A program made the translations under genes and the position numbers. The notes under the pieces are model-generated. The model did not search any database and was not told the DNA's origin. It was given only the letters and a program-made list of their open reading frames with translations. A stretch of DNA of 9,589 nt from DATJQF01 sp035505995 (lineage in GTDB: Bacteria; Bacteroidota; Bacteroidia; Bacteroidales; FEN-979): positions 1 through 9,589 of the forward strand of contig DATJQF010000262.1 of the NCBI GenBank assembly GCA_035505995.1, in the 5' to 3' direction. This document shows, in pieces, positions 1-6,280 of the stretch (position 1 is the stretch's first letter; every line of letters starts with the position of its first letter).

Positions 1-1
1 C

Positions 2-778
2 GCTTCGCCCACTCGTGCCCTGGAGTTCAGCAGTCTGATGCAGGGTAAAAAGATCAACTGGTGGGCCGAGGGCAGGGTCGATACCCTGAACCGGTATACC
101 GACGGCGAGTTGCAGTTGCTCCGCGACGGAGGATGCCGGCTTGTATTCATGGGGGCCGAATCCGGGGACAATGAGATCCTGCAGCGGTACCGGAAGGGGG
201 AGACCTTCCGGGCCCCGGATACCCTGACGCTTGCTGCACGATTCAGGAAGGCAGGGATCATTCCGGAGCTGTCCTTCGTACTGGGATTCCCGGAAAAAGA
301 TCTTTCACTCGCATGGGAAAAGCTCCAGAGGGAGATCCGGTTCATCCGCGAACTGAAAGCGATCAATCCTGCTGCCGAAGTCATTCTGTATGTCTATAGC
401 CCGGTCCCCGGTGCGGGGTCCGGACCGGATGAAATAGCCCGGCAGGCAGGCCTGGAATTTCCCAAGACCCTGGAAGAATGGCTCGAACCGGAATGGAAGC
501 AGTTTGATCTGCGGAAGGATCCCGGCACACCCTGGTTCACTCCCCAGATGGCACGGTACGTAAAGAATGTGAAAACGGTCCTGGATTCTGCCTTTCCTTC
601 CGTTTCGGATTTCCGCCTCCGGGGGATCCGGAAGCGGTTGCTGACCCTTCCCGGAAAGGTCCGGTACCGGCTTGGATGGTATCGTTACCCGCTGGAATTG
701 CAGTTTTTACAGAAGATCCTGAATTATCTCCCTCCTGAGAAAGAGGGTTTTTATGCCGAAGAATGCACCGGATCCTGA
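2..778 (+). CDS. Radical SAM protein, B12-binding type, C-terminal part (5' end outside window)
   Basis: The reading frame is open to the left edge, so the 258 residues seen are the C-terminal portion. The ATG at 38 is an internal Met, because family-like sequence (ALEFSSLM) already precedes it. The visible half carries typical features of the second half of a radical SAM barrel: WWAEGRVDTL, then GCRLVFMGAESGDNEIL (the GxESG-type segment that contacts SAM in this superfamily), and ELSFVLGFPE. The CxxxCxxC iron-sulfur motif and any N-terminal cobalamin-binding domain would lie upstream and cannot be seen. By family these are cytoplasmic enzymes using a 5'-deoxyadenosyl radical, often methylating or rearranging unactivated carbons; the substrate is unknown here. 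The 3' end overlaps the following methyltransferase gene by 16 bases, suggesting a shared transcript and coupled translation. The superfamily call is firm; the B12-binding subclass is inferred from the style of the C-terminal half. Confidence 0.85.
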   Translation, partial: ASPTRALEFSSLMQGKKINWWAEGRVDTLNRYTDGELQLLRDGGCRLVFMGAESGDNEILQRYRKGETFRAPDTLTLAARFRKAGIIPELSFVLGFPEKDLSLAWEKLQREIRFIRELKAINPAAEVILYVYSPVPGAGSGPDEIARQAGLEFPKTLEEWLEPEWKQFDLRKDPGTPWFTPQMARYVKNVKTVLDSAFPSVSDFRLRGIRKRLLTLPGKVRYRLGWYRYPLELQFLQKILNYLPPEKEGFYAEECTGS

Positions 779-1434
779 AGAAAGCCGGCCCCCTGCTCAG
801 GCTGCTGCACACGCAGTACCTGAAGAAACCGAGACCATACCGGTATGGAGGGATCCGGGTAGTGGTCAACCCGGGGGTGTTTTTTCCGCGGTTCATTTTC
901 AGCACCAGGATCATGCTCGACTATCTGAACGGATTGGAATTGTCCGGGAAAAATGTCCTGGACCTCGGGGCAGGATGCGGCATCCTCGGACTGCTGGCCG
1001 CGAGTAAAGGGGCACGTGTGGTCGCTACCGATATTTCGCCGCTGGCAACGGAGAATATCAGGCAGAATGCCGCGCGGAGCCACCTGACCCTGGACATTAT
1101 CCGGTCGGATCTGTTTGAAAGCATTCCCCGTCAGCCCTTCGACTGGATCCTGGTCACCCCGCCCTATTACCCGAAGGACCCGGTGGACTTTCCGGAGATG
1201 GCCTGGTATTGCGGTAAGGAATTCGGCTATTTCGTGCGACTGTTTCCCCAACTTAAGGAATTTATCTCTCCCGGAACCGAAATCCGGATGATCCTTTCGG
1301 AAGATTGTAACTTCGGGCGAATCCGGGATATAGCAGCAGGATCCGGCTGGGAGATGACACCGGTGCTGGAAAAGAAATCGTGGGGAGAAAAGAATTTCAT
1401 TTACCGTATCACCTTACGTTCCGGAAGTTCCTGA
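763..1434 (+). CDS. Class I SAM-dependent methyltransferase, PrmC/RsmC-like
   Basis: A 223-residue soluble protein with a Rossmann-type methyltransferase core. Motif I is VLDLGAGCGILG (residues 65-76), the acidic end of strand 2 is ATDIS (D90), SDLF (D116) lies where the adenine-contacting acid is expected, and motif IV is TPPYY (132-136). Motif IV resembles the (N/D)PPY signature of methyltransferases acting on amide or amino nitrogens of protein glutamine, RNA or DNA bases, but Thr replaces the usual Asn/Asp. The first ~50 residues are basic (KKPRPYRYGG) and could contact nucleic acid. The substrate cannot be read from sequence. The ATG at 763 is chosen because an in-frame stop lies at 736-738 with no other ATG between. 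The gene starts inside the end of the radical SAM gene, so the pair probably acts in one pathway. A small-molecule methyltransferase remains possible. Confidence 0.85.
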   Translation: MHRILKKAGPLLRLLHTQYLKKPRPYRYGGIRVVVNPGVFFPRFIFSTRIMLDYLNGLELSGKNVLDLGAGCGILGLLAASKGARVVATDISPLATENIRQNAARSHLTLDIIRSDLFESIPRQPFDWILVTPPYYPKDPVDFPEMAWYCGKEFGYFVRLFPQLKEFISPGTEIRMILSEDCNFGRIRDIAAGSGWEMTPVLEKKSWGEKNFIYRITLRSGSS

Positions 1435-1476
1435 ACAGATTGCCTATAATCCGGAGGAATTGAATAGGGTTTGCAT

Positions 1477-1484
1477 TATCTTTG
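1477..1484 (+). promoter_or_regulatory. Putative Bacteroidota -7 promoter element (TATCTTTG)
   Basis: TATCTTTG matches TAnnTTTG, the -7 element known for the primary sigma factor of Bacteroidota, at all six fixed bases. It ends four bases before the ATG at 1489, so a transcript would begin at or very near the start codon. No good -33 TTG is seen at the usual distance; the nearest, at 1460, is too close. The match could be chance, but its position in the 54-base gap after the methyltransferase gene is suggestive. Confidence 0.4.
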
Positions 1485-1488
1485 CTGT

Positions 1489-2247
1489 ATGCCGACAGGT
1501 AACGAACCGTCACCACTGATCCGGGCTTTTATTACGGAGGATGATCCTCTCAATTGCGAACTGCTCAAGGATCTGCTCACCGATCATTTTCCGGCGGTCC
1601 GTCTTACCGGTACCTCCGGCACCCTGAAGGGCACCCGCGACTTCCTTGCGGCGCACGGGATCGACCTGCTTTTCCTGGACATCGAGCTTCCCGACGGGAC
1701 GGGGTTTGACCTGCTTTCGTCCATGAAGGAGGTTGGCTTTGAAGTCATTGTCACTACCGCGCACAGCCGCTATGCACTCGACGCCATCCATTACAGCGCA
1801 CTCGATTATCTGTTGAAGCCCGTTCAGAAAAATGAACTCGGGGATGCCCTGGCAAGGTTCACCCATCGGTTCGCTTTATCCCACAGGCAACCGGGGACTC
1901 AGCAGGCCCACGTGCCGCCTATTCAGAAAATTCCGCTGCCAACTTCAGAGGGTTTTATTTTTGTAAATACAGAAGATATTGTAAATCTCGAAGCGGACCG
2001 GGCTTACTCTTTATTCTATCTGAGAGACGGCAGGAAAATCCTGGTTTCAAAACCGATGAGCGATTTTGAAGACCGGCTGACCCGGCGCAATTTTTACCGG
2101 GTGCATCATTCCCATATCATCAATCTTCTCCAGGTGAATAAATATGTCCGCGGGGAGGGAGGCCATGTCGTAATGGCGAACGACAAGATCATTCCTGTAT
2201 CCAGGAGCCGGAAAGAGAGTTTCCTGGAGTTGATCGCAGGCCTCTGA
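1489..2247 (+). CDS. LytTR-family response regulator (receiver + LytTR DNA-binding domain)
   Basis: A 252-residue cytoplasmic transcription regulator. Residues ~11-120 form a CheY-like receiver: the acidic pocket is in FITEDDP (E17, D18, D19), the phospho-acceptor is D64 in LFLDIELPDG, the switch Thr is in VTTAHS (T89/T90), and K110 is in YLLKPV. After a ~30-residue linker, residues ~150-252 are a LytTR domain, with FYRVHHSHIINL and IIPVSRSRKESFLE, the hallmark strands and loops that bind direct-repeat DNA sites. The start is the ATG at 1489; an in-frame TTG at 1471 would add six residues with no match to receiver sequence. All phosphorylation residues are present, so it should be a working switch. 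Its kinase is not certain: LytTR regulators in this phylum often pair with LytS-type kinases, but the only kinase here is the hybrid kinase converging on it 34 bases downstream. Targets are unknown. Confidence 0.93.
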   Translation: MPTGNEPSPLIRAFITEDDPLNCELLKDLLTDHFPAVRLTGTSGTLKGTRDFLAAHGIDLLFLDIELPDGTGFDLLSSMKEVGFEVIVTTAHSRYALDAIHYSALDYLLKPVQKNELGDALARFTHRFALSHRQPGTQQAHVPPIQKIPLPTSEGFIFVNTEDIVNLEADRAYSLFYLRDGRKILVSKPMSDFEDRLTRRNFYRVHHSHIINLLQVNKYVRGEGGHVVMANDKIIPVSRSRKESFLELIAGL

Positions 2248-2285
2248 AACAGGTAAGCTGAATCCCCGGGCTTCCTTTATTTCAG
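2244..2285. terminator. Candidate bidirectional terminator between convergent genes
   Basis: The convergent gap folds into one imperfect hairpin. CTGAAA (2244-2249) pairs with TTTCAG (2280-2285), AGG (2251-2253) with CCT (2274-2276), and AAGC (2255-2258) with GCTT (2270-2273), leaving an 11-base loop. The descending + strand arm is T-rich (CTTCCTTTATTTC), although no pure T-run follows. The stop codons of both genes (TGA at 2245 and TCA at 2282) lie within the outer arms. The pairing is read by eye and its stability has not been computed. Confidence 0.4.
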
Positions 2286-5215
2286 GCTCCCCGGTCCAGG
2301 ACGTTCATCATATCCAACGACTCCTGCCTGGATTTCTCCAGGTTGCTTTTCAGGTCGGTGATGGAAGAAACAGCATCCCGGTGCCACTTCCTGCGCAATT
2401 TTTCCTCCAGGACCTGTGCGTTTGCATACGAATTCTCGTCGGAGAATATTTTAATATAAGACATCATCCTGTGAATCGATTGAGCCAGCCGTTCCGACCG
2501 ATGCAGGTTAATATGCTCCTGCCATGCACCGAGCTCTTGTTCCGATTCCCGGATGAAGATCTCCAGGTACTTCAGGAACCGCTCTTTCCGCCCGTTGCAT
2601 TGATCTGCAAGAGCCGGAGCCCATTGGGGTAAATGAGGGATCAGCGCTAAAAAATCGATCCCTTCACGGTCCGGTGTTAGTTTGGAGGGAGCCTCCCGGA
2701 AACCGAGTTGCTGAAAGAGGGTATCAGCCAGGATCTTCCGGTTAACGGGTTTGGGCACATAGGCATTCATTCCGGCGGCGAGGCATAGCTGGATATCGGT
2801 CCGGATGACGCTGGCGGTAAAAGCGATGACGGGTACACGGGCATTGGGTCCCTTCATGCTGCGGATCCTGCGGGTGGTTTCGTACCCGTTCAATCCGGGC
2901 ATCTGGACATCCATCAGGATGAGGTCGATGGGTTGCTTTTCCAGCAGATCGATGGCGGCTGTTCCGTCCCTGACCACCCGGACGCTGGATTGCGGCAGGA
3001 TCTTCTGCAGATGGCCTTCGGTCACGACAATGTTGGAGGGATTATCTTCCACCACCAGGATCCGGTAGGAGCCGTTGCGGGGTTCAATGGCTTCCAGGGA
3101 GGGGGAGCGGGACTGGAGGTATGCGGATTCGGACGAACGTCTGAAGGGAAGGCTGAAGAAGAAGGCAGAGCCGGCACCCGGCTGACTTTCAACGTCCAGT
3201 TTTCCCCCCATCCTTTCTACCAGTTTGCGGGAGATAGAGAGGCCCAGGCCGGTACCTTTATAGATTTTCTCCCCGATGCCGGCCGACTGGACGAATTCCT
3301 CGAAGATGGAGGAGAGCTGGTCGGGGGGTATTCCGGGGCCGGTGTCCTCGACGGAGAATCTGAGCGTGCAGTGATCTTCACCGGCTTCCTCCGGGTTAAT
3401 GATCAGGCTGACCGAACCCTTGTCGGTGAACTTGATGGCATTTCCGATGAGGTTGACCAGGACCTGTTTGAGACGGGTGCTGTCGCCGCACAGCCAAAGG
3501 GGGGAGTGTTCGTCGAGACGGGTGATGAGCAGCAGATCTTTTTCCCGGACTCTGGCCTGGAAGAGCTCCCGGATGCCGCGGATGAATTCGGGCAGATGGA
3601 AAGGAGCTTCTACCAGTTCGAGCTTGCCGGCTTCCACCTTCGACAAGTCGAGGATATCGTTGAGGATGACCAGCAGGTGTTCGCCGGCTTCCTTCACATT
3701 TTTGAGATAGGATTCGGTTTTAGGAGGCTGGGGGTCGTCCAGCAGCAGGTCGGTGATGCCGATGACGGCATTGAGGGGGGTGCGGATCTCATGGCTCATA
3801 TTGGCCAGGAACTGTTCCTTGAACTTTTCACTGCGTTCGGCACGGGCGCGGGCCTCTTCGATCTCGCGGTTCTTTTTTTCGAGCTCCCGGGCTGAGCGCT
3901 GCTTTTGCTTGAAATAGTAGAATAAAATAGCAGCCACGACGAGGATGAGGGAGGCAAGAGCGATGAACAGATAGAGGATGGACCGTTCATCCCGGATCTT
4001 CTGCTCCTGCTCTTTCAGTTTTTCATCCCGCAGGGAGATCTCGTTCCTGGCGCCCAGTTTGGCCACTTTACCGGCGATCTCCACTTTCTCCAGGGAATCG
4101 CGTAGGATAATCCTGGACTGGTAGAATTCCGCGGCCTTTTTAAAATCATGCAATGCAAAATACGTATTGGCCAGATGGTCGGTATAGATTCCACGCATCT
4201 CCGGATCTTCGGTTTTCCCGATCCATCTCCATCCCTTTAACAGGATGCCAAGGGCTTGCTGCGGTTTATTGGCAGAAATATATCCTTCCCCCATGTTCGC
4301 ATACAGGATTATCAGTTCTGCCGTGTCGCGGTCCTCATTCAGGATGGATTCCAGTTCCCGGAAATAGGAAAATGCAATTTCTCTGCTGGACCGGTGATCA
4401 CCGGTCATCCGTGCAAGACTGTCCTGCGTATCTTCTGAAAAAAGGTTGCCGATCTGTTCCAGGTTCTGCTTCAGGAAAAACCGGTTGTTGATCTGCTTGT
4501 TGATCTGACAGGCCTGAAGGTAATACTTCAAGGCTTCCCCGTTCCGTCCTAATCCGGAAAGCGCAACCGCAAGATTATGTAAGGTGCCCGATTTTATGGA
4601 AGGAGAGTTAAGATGGCCGCTATCATAGGTTTTTAGGAGCTCCCGGCCTATTTCAGCCGATTTTACATGATCCCCCGCATCCTCATAAGAAATCATGAGG
4701 TTGCCGAGGGCTTTCAGTTCAAAGTTCGTACTCTTCAGCTTCCGGGAAAGGGACAGGGCTTTGTATTGATAATCGATCGCCCGCTCCGTCATTTCCTGGC
4801 TCAGGAAAATATTTCCAAGATCGATGTAAACAGAACATAACAAAGTCGGATCCTCTGTCTGAATTGCGATTTCTTCCGCTTTTTCTAAACATTGCCGGGC
4901 ATCATGTTCCCTGCCCATGTCTTCAAAGTAATATCCCGAAAGGAGATAATAACGTGCAAGCCCTTTCTGATCTCCTGATTTTTCAGAGACCCCCTTTAAG
5001 GCCATGGCATAATGCAGCAAGGAATCCTGGTTAGAATATTCAAAGCTCTTGGCCAGATTCCAAAGAGTATGAATGCGGGTACTATCGGGAAGGATTCGAA
5101 AGTTCAGGATCCTCCGCAGGCTGTCCTGATCCAGCCGGCTGTAATCCTGAGCGTTAACGGCGAGGAAACAAACCGGAATCATGAAACCGGCGAGTATTCC
5201 TGATCGTATTGACAT
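2282..5215 (-). CDS. Hybrid sensor histidine kinase: TPR sensor, TM, HisKA, HATPase, receiver, HPt-like
   Basis: A 977-residue membrane sensor kinase. Domains in order: signal peptide (1-22, ending VNA before QDYS); a helical periplasmic TPR array (~45-385, with repeats such as LGNIFLSQEMTERAIDYQYKAL and LANTYFALHDFKKAAEFYQ cores); a charged coiled coil; one membrane span (~414-435); a second coiled coil; HisKA with NMSHEIRTPLN (H475); HATPase with the N-box NLIGNAIKF (N592), DTGPGI (624-629) and GTGLGLS (654-660); a receiver with VVEDNPSN (E723, D724), phospho-acceptor D769 in MDVQMPG, T800 and K822; and a C-terminal helical region whose SIHRMMSYIKIF (H915) and LEEKLRRKW resemble an HPt domain, though without the full HxxKG motif. 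The ATG at 5215 is preferred over an upstream TTG at 5254 because it gives a clean signal peptide. No DNA-binding domain is present, so output should pass by phosphotransfer, possibly to the convergent LytTR regulator. The ligand is unknown; TPRs suggest a protein or peptide. Confidence 0.93.
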   Translation of the reverse strand: MSIRSGILAGFMIPVCFLAVNAQDYSRLDQDSLRRILNFRILPDSTRIHTLWNLAKSFEYSNQDSLLHYAMALKGVSEKSGDQKGLARYYLLSGYYFEDMGREHDARQCLEKAEEIAIQTEDPTLLCSVYIDLGNIFLSQEMTERAIDYQYKALSLSRKLKSTNFELKALGNLMISYEDAGDHVKSAEIGRELLKTYDSGHLNSPSIKSGTLHNLAVALSGLGRNGEALKYYLQACQINKQINNRFFLKQNLEQIGNLFSEDTQDSLARMTGDHRSSREIAFSYFRELESILNEDRDTAELIILYANMGEGYISANKPQQALGILLKGWRWIGKTEDPEMRGIYTDHLANTYFALHDFKKAAEFYQSRIILRDSLEKVEIAGKVAKLGARNEISLRDEKLKEQEQKIRDERSILYLFIALASLILVVAAILFYYFKQKQRSARELEKKNREIEEARARAERSEKFKEQFLANMSHEIRTPLNAVIGITDLLLDDPQPPKTESYLKNVKEAGEHLLVILNDILDLSKVEAGKLELVEAPFHLPEFIRGIRELFQARVREKDLLLITRLDEHSPLWLCGDSTRLKQVLVNLIGNAIKFTDKGSVSLIINPEEAGEDHCTLRFSVEDTGPGIPPDQLSSIFEEFVQSAGIGEKIYKGTGLGLSISRKLVERMGGKLDVESQPGAGSAFFFSLPFRRSSESAYLQSRSPSLEAIEPRNGSYRILVVEDNPSNIVVTEGHLQKILPQSSVRVVRDGTAAIDLLEKQPIDLILMDVQMPGLNGYETTRRIRSMKGPNARVPVIAFTASVIRTDIQLCLAAGMNAYVPKPVNRKILADTLFQQLGFREAPSKLTPDREGIDFLALIPHLPQWAPALADQCNGRKERFLKYLEIFIRESEQELGAWQEHINLHRSERLAQSIHRMMSYIKIFSDENSYANAQVLEEKLRRKWHRDAVSSITDLKSNLEKSRQESLDMMNVLDRGA

Positions 5216-5328
5216 AACTATTAATATATATAATAAAATATAAAAATAAGTCAAAAAGGGAACCAGGACATGATATTATATACCTGAATTTATCATTCTA
5301 ATTGATATAAAGATACTTACAGATAAAT

Positions 5329-5418
5329 TCCGGGGGCAGCTCCGGGGGTCCTCTCCCAACCGGAAACCGGAACCCTCCAACGGGAAATCGGGGTGAAAAT
5401 CCCGCTGGAAACCAGGGT
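5329..5418 (+). promoter_or_regulatory. G+C-rich hairpin-dense intergenic segment, function unknown
   Basis: The 236-base divergent gap between the kinase and the FnIII-like gene has two halves. Next to the kinase (5216-5328) it is very A+T-rich, and I see no convincing promoter for that gene. From 5329 it is G+C-rich and repetitive: TCCGGGGG occurs twice (5329-5336, 5341-5348); CCGG-AAA-CCGG hairpin (5360-5370); CGGG/CCCG hairpin (5389-5392 with 5401-5404, loop GTGAAAAT); immediately abutting CTGG-AAA-CCAG hairpin (5405-5415); and ACCCT (5372-5376) can pair with AGGGT (5414-5418) around the last two. It could be a structured leader, if transcription starts in the A+T-rich half, or an operator region if it starts at the -7 motif at 5418. 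Part of it resembles the core of cobalamin riboswitches, but the rest of that fold is not seen. Confidence 0.35.
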
Positions 5419-5425
5419 ACGTTTG
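5418..5425 (+). promoter_or_regulatory. Putative Bacteroidota -7 promoter element (TACGTTTG)
   Basis: TACGTTTG matches TAnnTTTG at all fixed bases. A start site a few bases downstream would give a leader of about 20 bases before the ATG at 5452, an ordinary length. No -33 TTG is visible at the expected distance; that region is instead occupied by short inverted repeats, which could mean activator dependence or that the match is fortuitous. Confidence 0.45.
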
Positions 5426-5451
5426 TGTCGTTAAACAAAAAACCAGAAGCC

Positions 5452-5934
5452 ATGAAAACAAAAATTCGTACCATCGCAGCAGTGATTGCTCTGACGATTG
5501 GAAGTATAGCAGTGAACGGGATGGGTCTGAGCAATGTTGCCGGCCCCGGAGTCAATATGGTAAGCAACTGGAAGTATATCCCTGATATTTCTTTATACTA
5601 TAAATTGCTCTCATTCTCAGCAGTCGGTTCACAGATCGGTAACCAGTGGGGAACCCAGGTCACCTGGACTGCTTCAGGAGAGACCCAGATCATCGGATAT
5701 GAGCTGGAACGCCAGGTAAGCACGAACCCGAAGAATTGGGTGGGAGTCGCCTACTATCCCGGCAGCGGCAGCAACAATGCGATTACCCGCAGCTTTCAGG
5801 AGAATTTCGGATCCCTGACGAACACCCTCTATGTAGCCTACAGGTTAAGGATCTACCTCGTGAACGGATCTGTACAATATGGTCCGGTCCAGTATGTGAT
5901 CATCGGACCGGGTTCCACTTCCGTTGGTTCCTGA
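5452..5934 (+). CDS. Small exported fibronectin-III-like protein
   Basis: A 160-residue protein starting with a signal peptide (basic MKTKIR, then a hydrophobic stretch to about residue 22). The ATG at 5452 is preferred to a GTG at 5425, which would bury the signal peptide. The mature part follows the pattern of the FnIII-like domain at the C-terminal side of many Bacteroidota secreted proteins: VTWTASGE (70-77), IIGYELERQ (80-88) in place of the usual FEIERS, a PGSGS turn (103-107), YRLRIYLVNGS (130-140) in place of YRLKQVDxDG, and YGPVQYV (143-149). Unlike those proteins, it has neither an enzymatic domain before this module nor a recognisable type IX secretion C-terminal domain after it, so it is a free-standing module, periplasmic or released. 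It has its own promoter motif and terminator, so it appears monocistronic. Function is unknown; a structural, adhesive or ligand role is conjecture. Homology to FnIII is by pattern only. Confidence 0.8.
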   Translation: MKTKIRTIAAVIALTIGSIAVNGMGLSNVAGPGVNMVSNWKYIPDISLYYKLLSFSAVGSQIGNQWGTQVTWTASGETQIIGYELERQVSTNPKNWVGVAYYPGSGSNNAITRSFQENFGSLTNTLYVAYRLRIYLVNGSVQYGPVQYVIIGPGSTSVGS

Positions 5935-5956
5935 CCGCATTCCACTCTGCTGCGTC

Positions 5957-5987
5957 AAGCCTCCGGATTCTCCGGGGGCTTTTTTTT
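5957..5987 (+). terminator. Rho-independent terminator of the FnIII-like gene
   Basis: An eight-pair stem GCCTCCGG (5959-5966) with CCGGGGGC (5972-5979), including one T-G wobble, closes a five-base loop (ATTCT), and is extended by AA before it pairing with the first Ts of an eight-T run (5980-5987). It lies 22 bases after the stop codon at 5932-5934. On the - strand no T-run follows, so it acts in the + direction only. The A-run on that strand supplies the TAA that ends the kinase relic. Confidence 0.9.
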
Positions 5988-6251
5988 ATTTCAGGGAGAA
6001 AGAAGAAATGAATTGAAGAACTGACGCGGCTTCTTTCCGGGATTGCTCCAGGGCGGATCTCAGCATTTGCAGGCCAGGTACAACGGCCGGATCCCACGAT
6101 CTCCTCAGGCGTTCCTCCAGCCCGGCAGCAAGGGAGGCGGCTGCTTAAGACTGTCGCTGTTCAGTTGGCTATAATCCTGCGTTTTGCTATCTGATGGAAC
6201 AGAAAAATACAGATTTAAAAATGCCAAAACAATTCCGCCCCTCGTTTTCAT
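5986..6251 (-). pseudogene. Relic of a second hybrid histidine kinase (N-terminus joined to C-terminus)
   Basis: On the - strand, an ATG at 6251 opens a 48-codon frame: a signal-like hydrophobic stretch followed by TQDYSQLNSDSLK. This matches NAQDYSRLDQDSLRR at the mature N-terminus of the neighbouring kinase (2282-5215). The frame stops at 6105-6107. In a different frame, from about 6145 to the TAA at 5986, the sequence reads LEERLRRSW (from 6120), then LRSALEQSRKEA. This aligns without gaps to the kinase's last ~40 residues, LEEKLRRKW and LKSNLEKSRQES, with 15 of 30 positions identical from the first Leu. The DNA also matches: 6148-6179 agrees with 5118-5149 at 23 of 32 bases. So the start and end of a paralogous kinase are fused out of frame, with about 2.7 kb (most TPRs, membrane span, kinase core, receiver) missing. 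The gene is non-functional as a kinase. The paralogy is seen directly; the single internal deletion is inferred, and an assembly collapse cannot be ruled out. Confidence 0.85.
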
Positions 6252-6280
6252 ATCCTGATGTTTAATCCGGTAAAATTAAC

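Noticed and set aside
751..1251. A 166-codon open frame on the - strand
   Set aside because: Antisense to the methyltransferase, which has all expected motifs in order; the antisense translation shows none.
2933..3895. A 320-codon open frame on the + strand
   Set aside because: It lies entirely antisense to the kinase core and receiver, whose motifs are unmistakable; its translation has no recognisable motif and reflects codon bias of the opposite strand.
5252..5254. TTG start for the hybrid kinase
   Set aside because: It would put 13 hydrophobic residues coded by very A+T-rich DNA before a complete signal peptide starting at the ATG at 5215.
5329..5348. The TCCGGGGG direct repeat as a mobile-element or attachment-site signal
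   Set aside because: Only two 8-base copies 12 bases apart, with no transposase, integrase or terminal inverted repeats nearby.
5360..5451. A cobalamin riboswitch as a firm annotation
   Set aside because: Only the GGGAA / GGTGAAAATCC core and one following hairpin are similar; the B12 box and most helices are missing, and the gene downstream has no link to B12. Kept as a finding only.
5900..6097. A 65-codon - strand frame over the terminator
   Set aside because: It crosses the FnIII gene and its terminator and does not follow either frame that matches the kinase paralogue.
6105..6251. A possible genuine 48-residue secreted peptide
   Set aside because: Its N-terminal part matches the kinase signal peptide and mature start, then it runs into sequence that codes for the kinase C-terminus in another frame, so it is a truncated relic frame.
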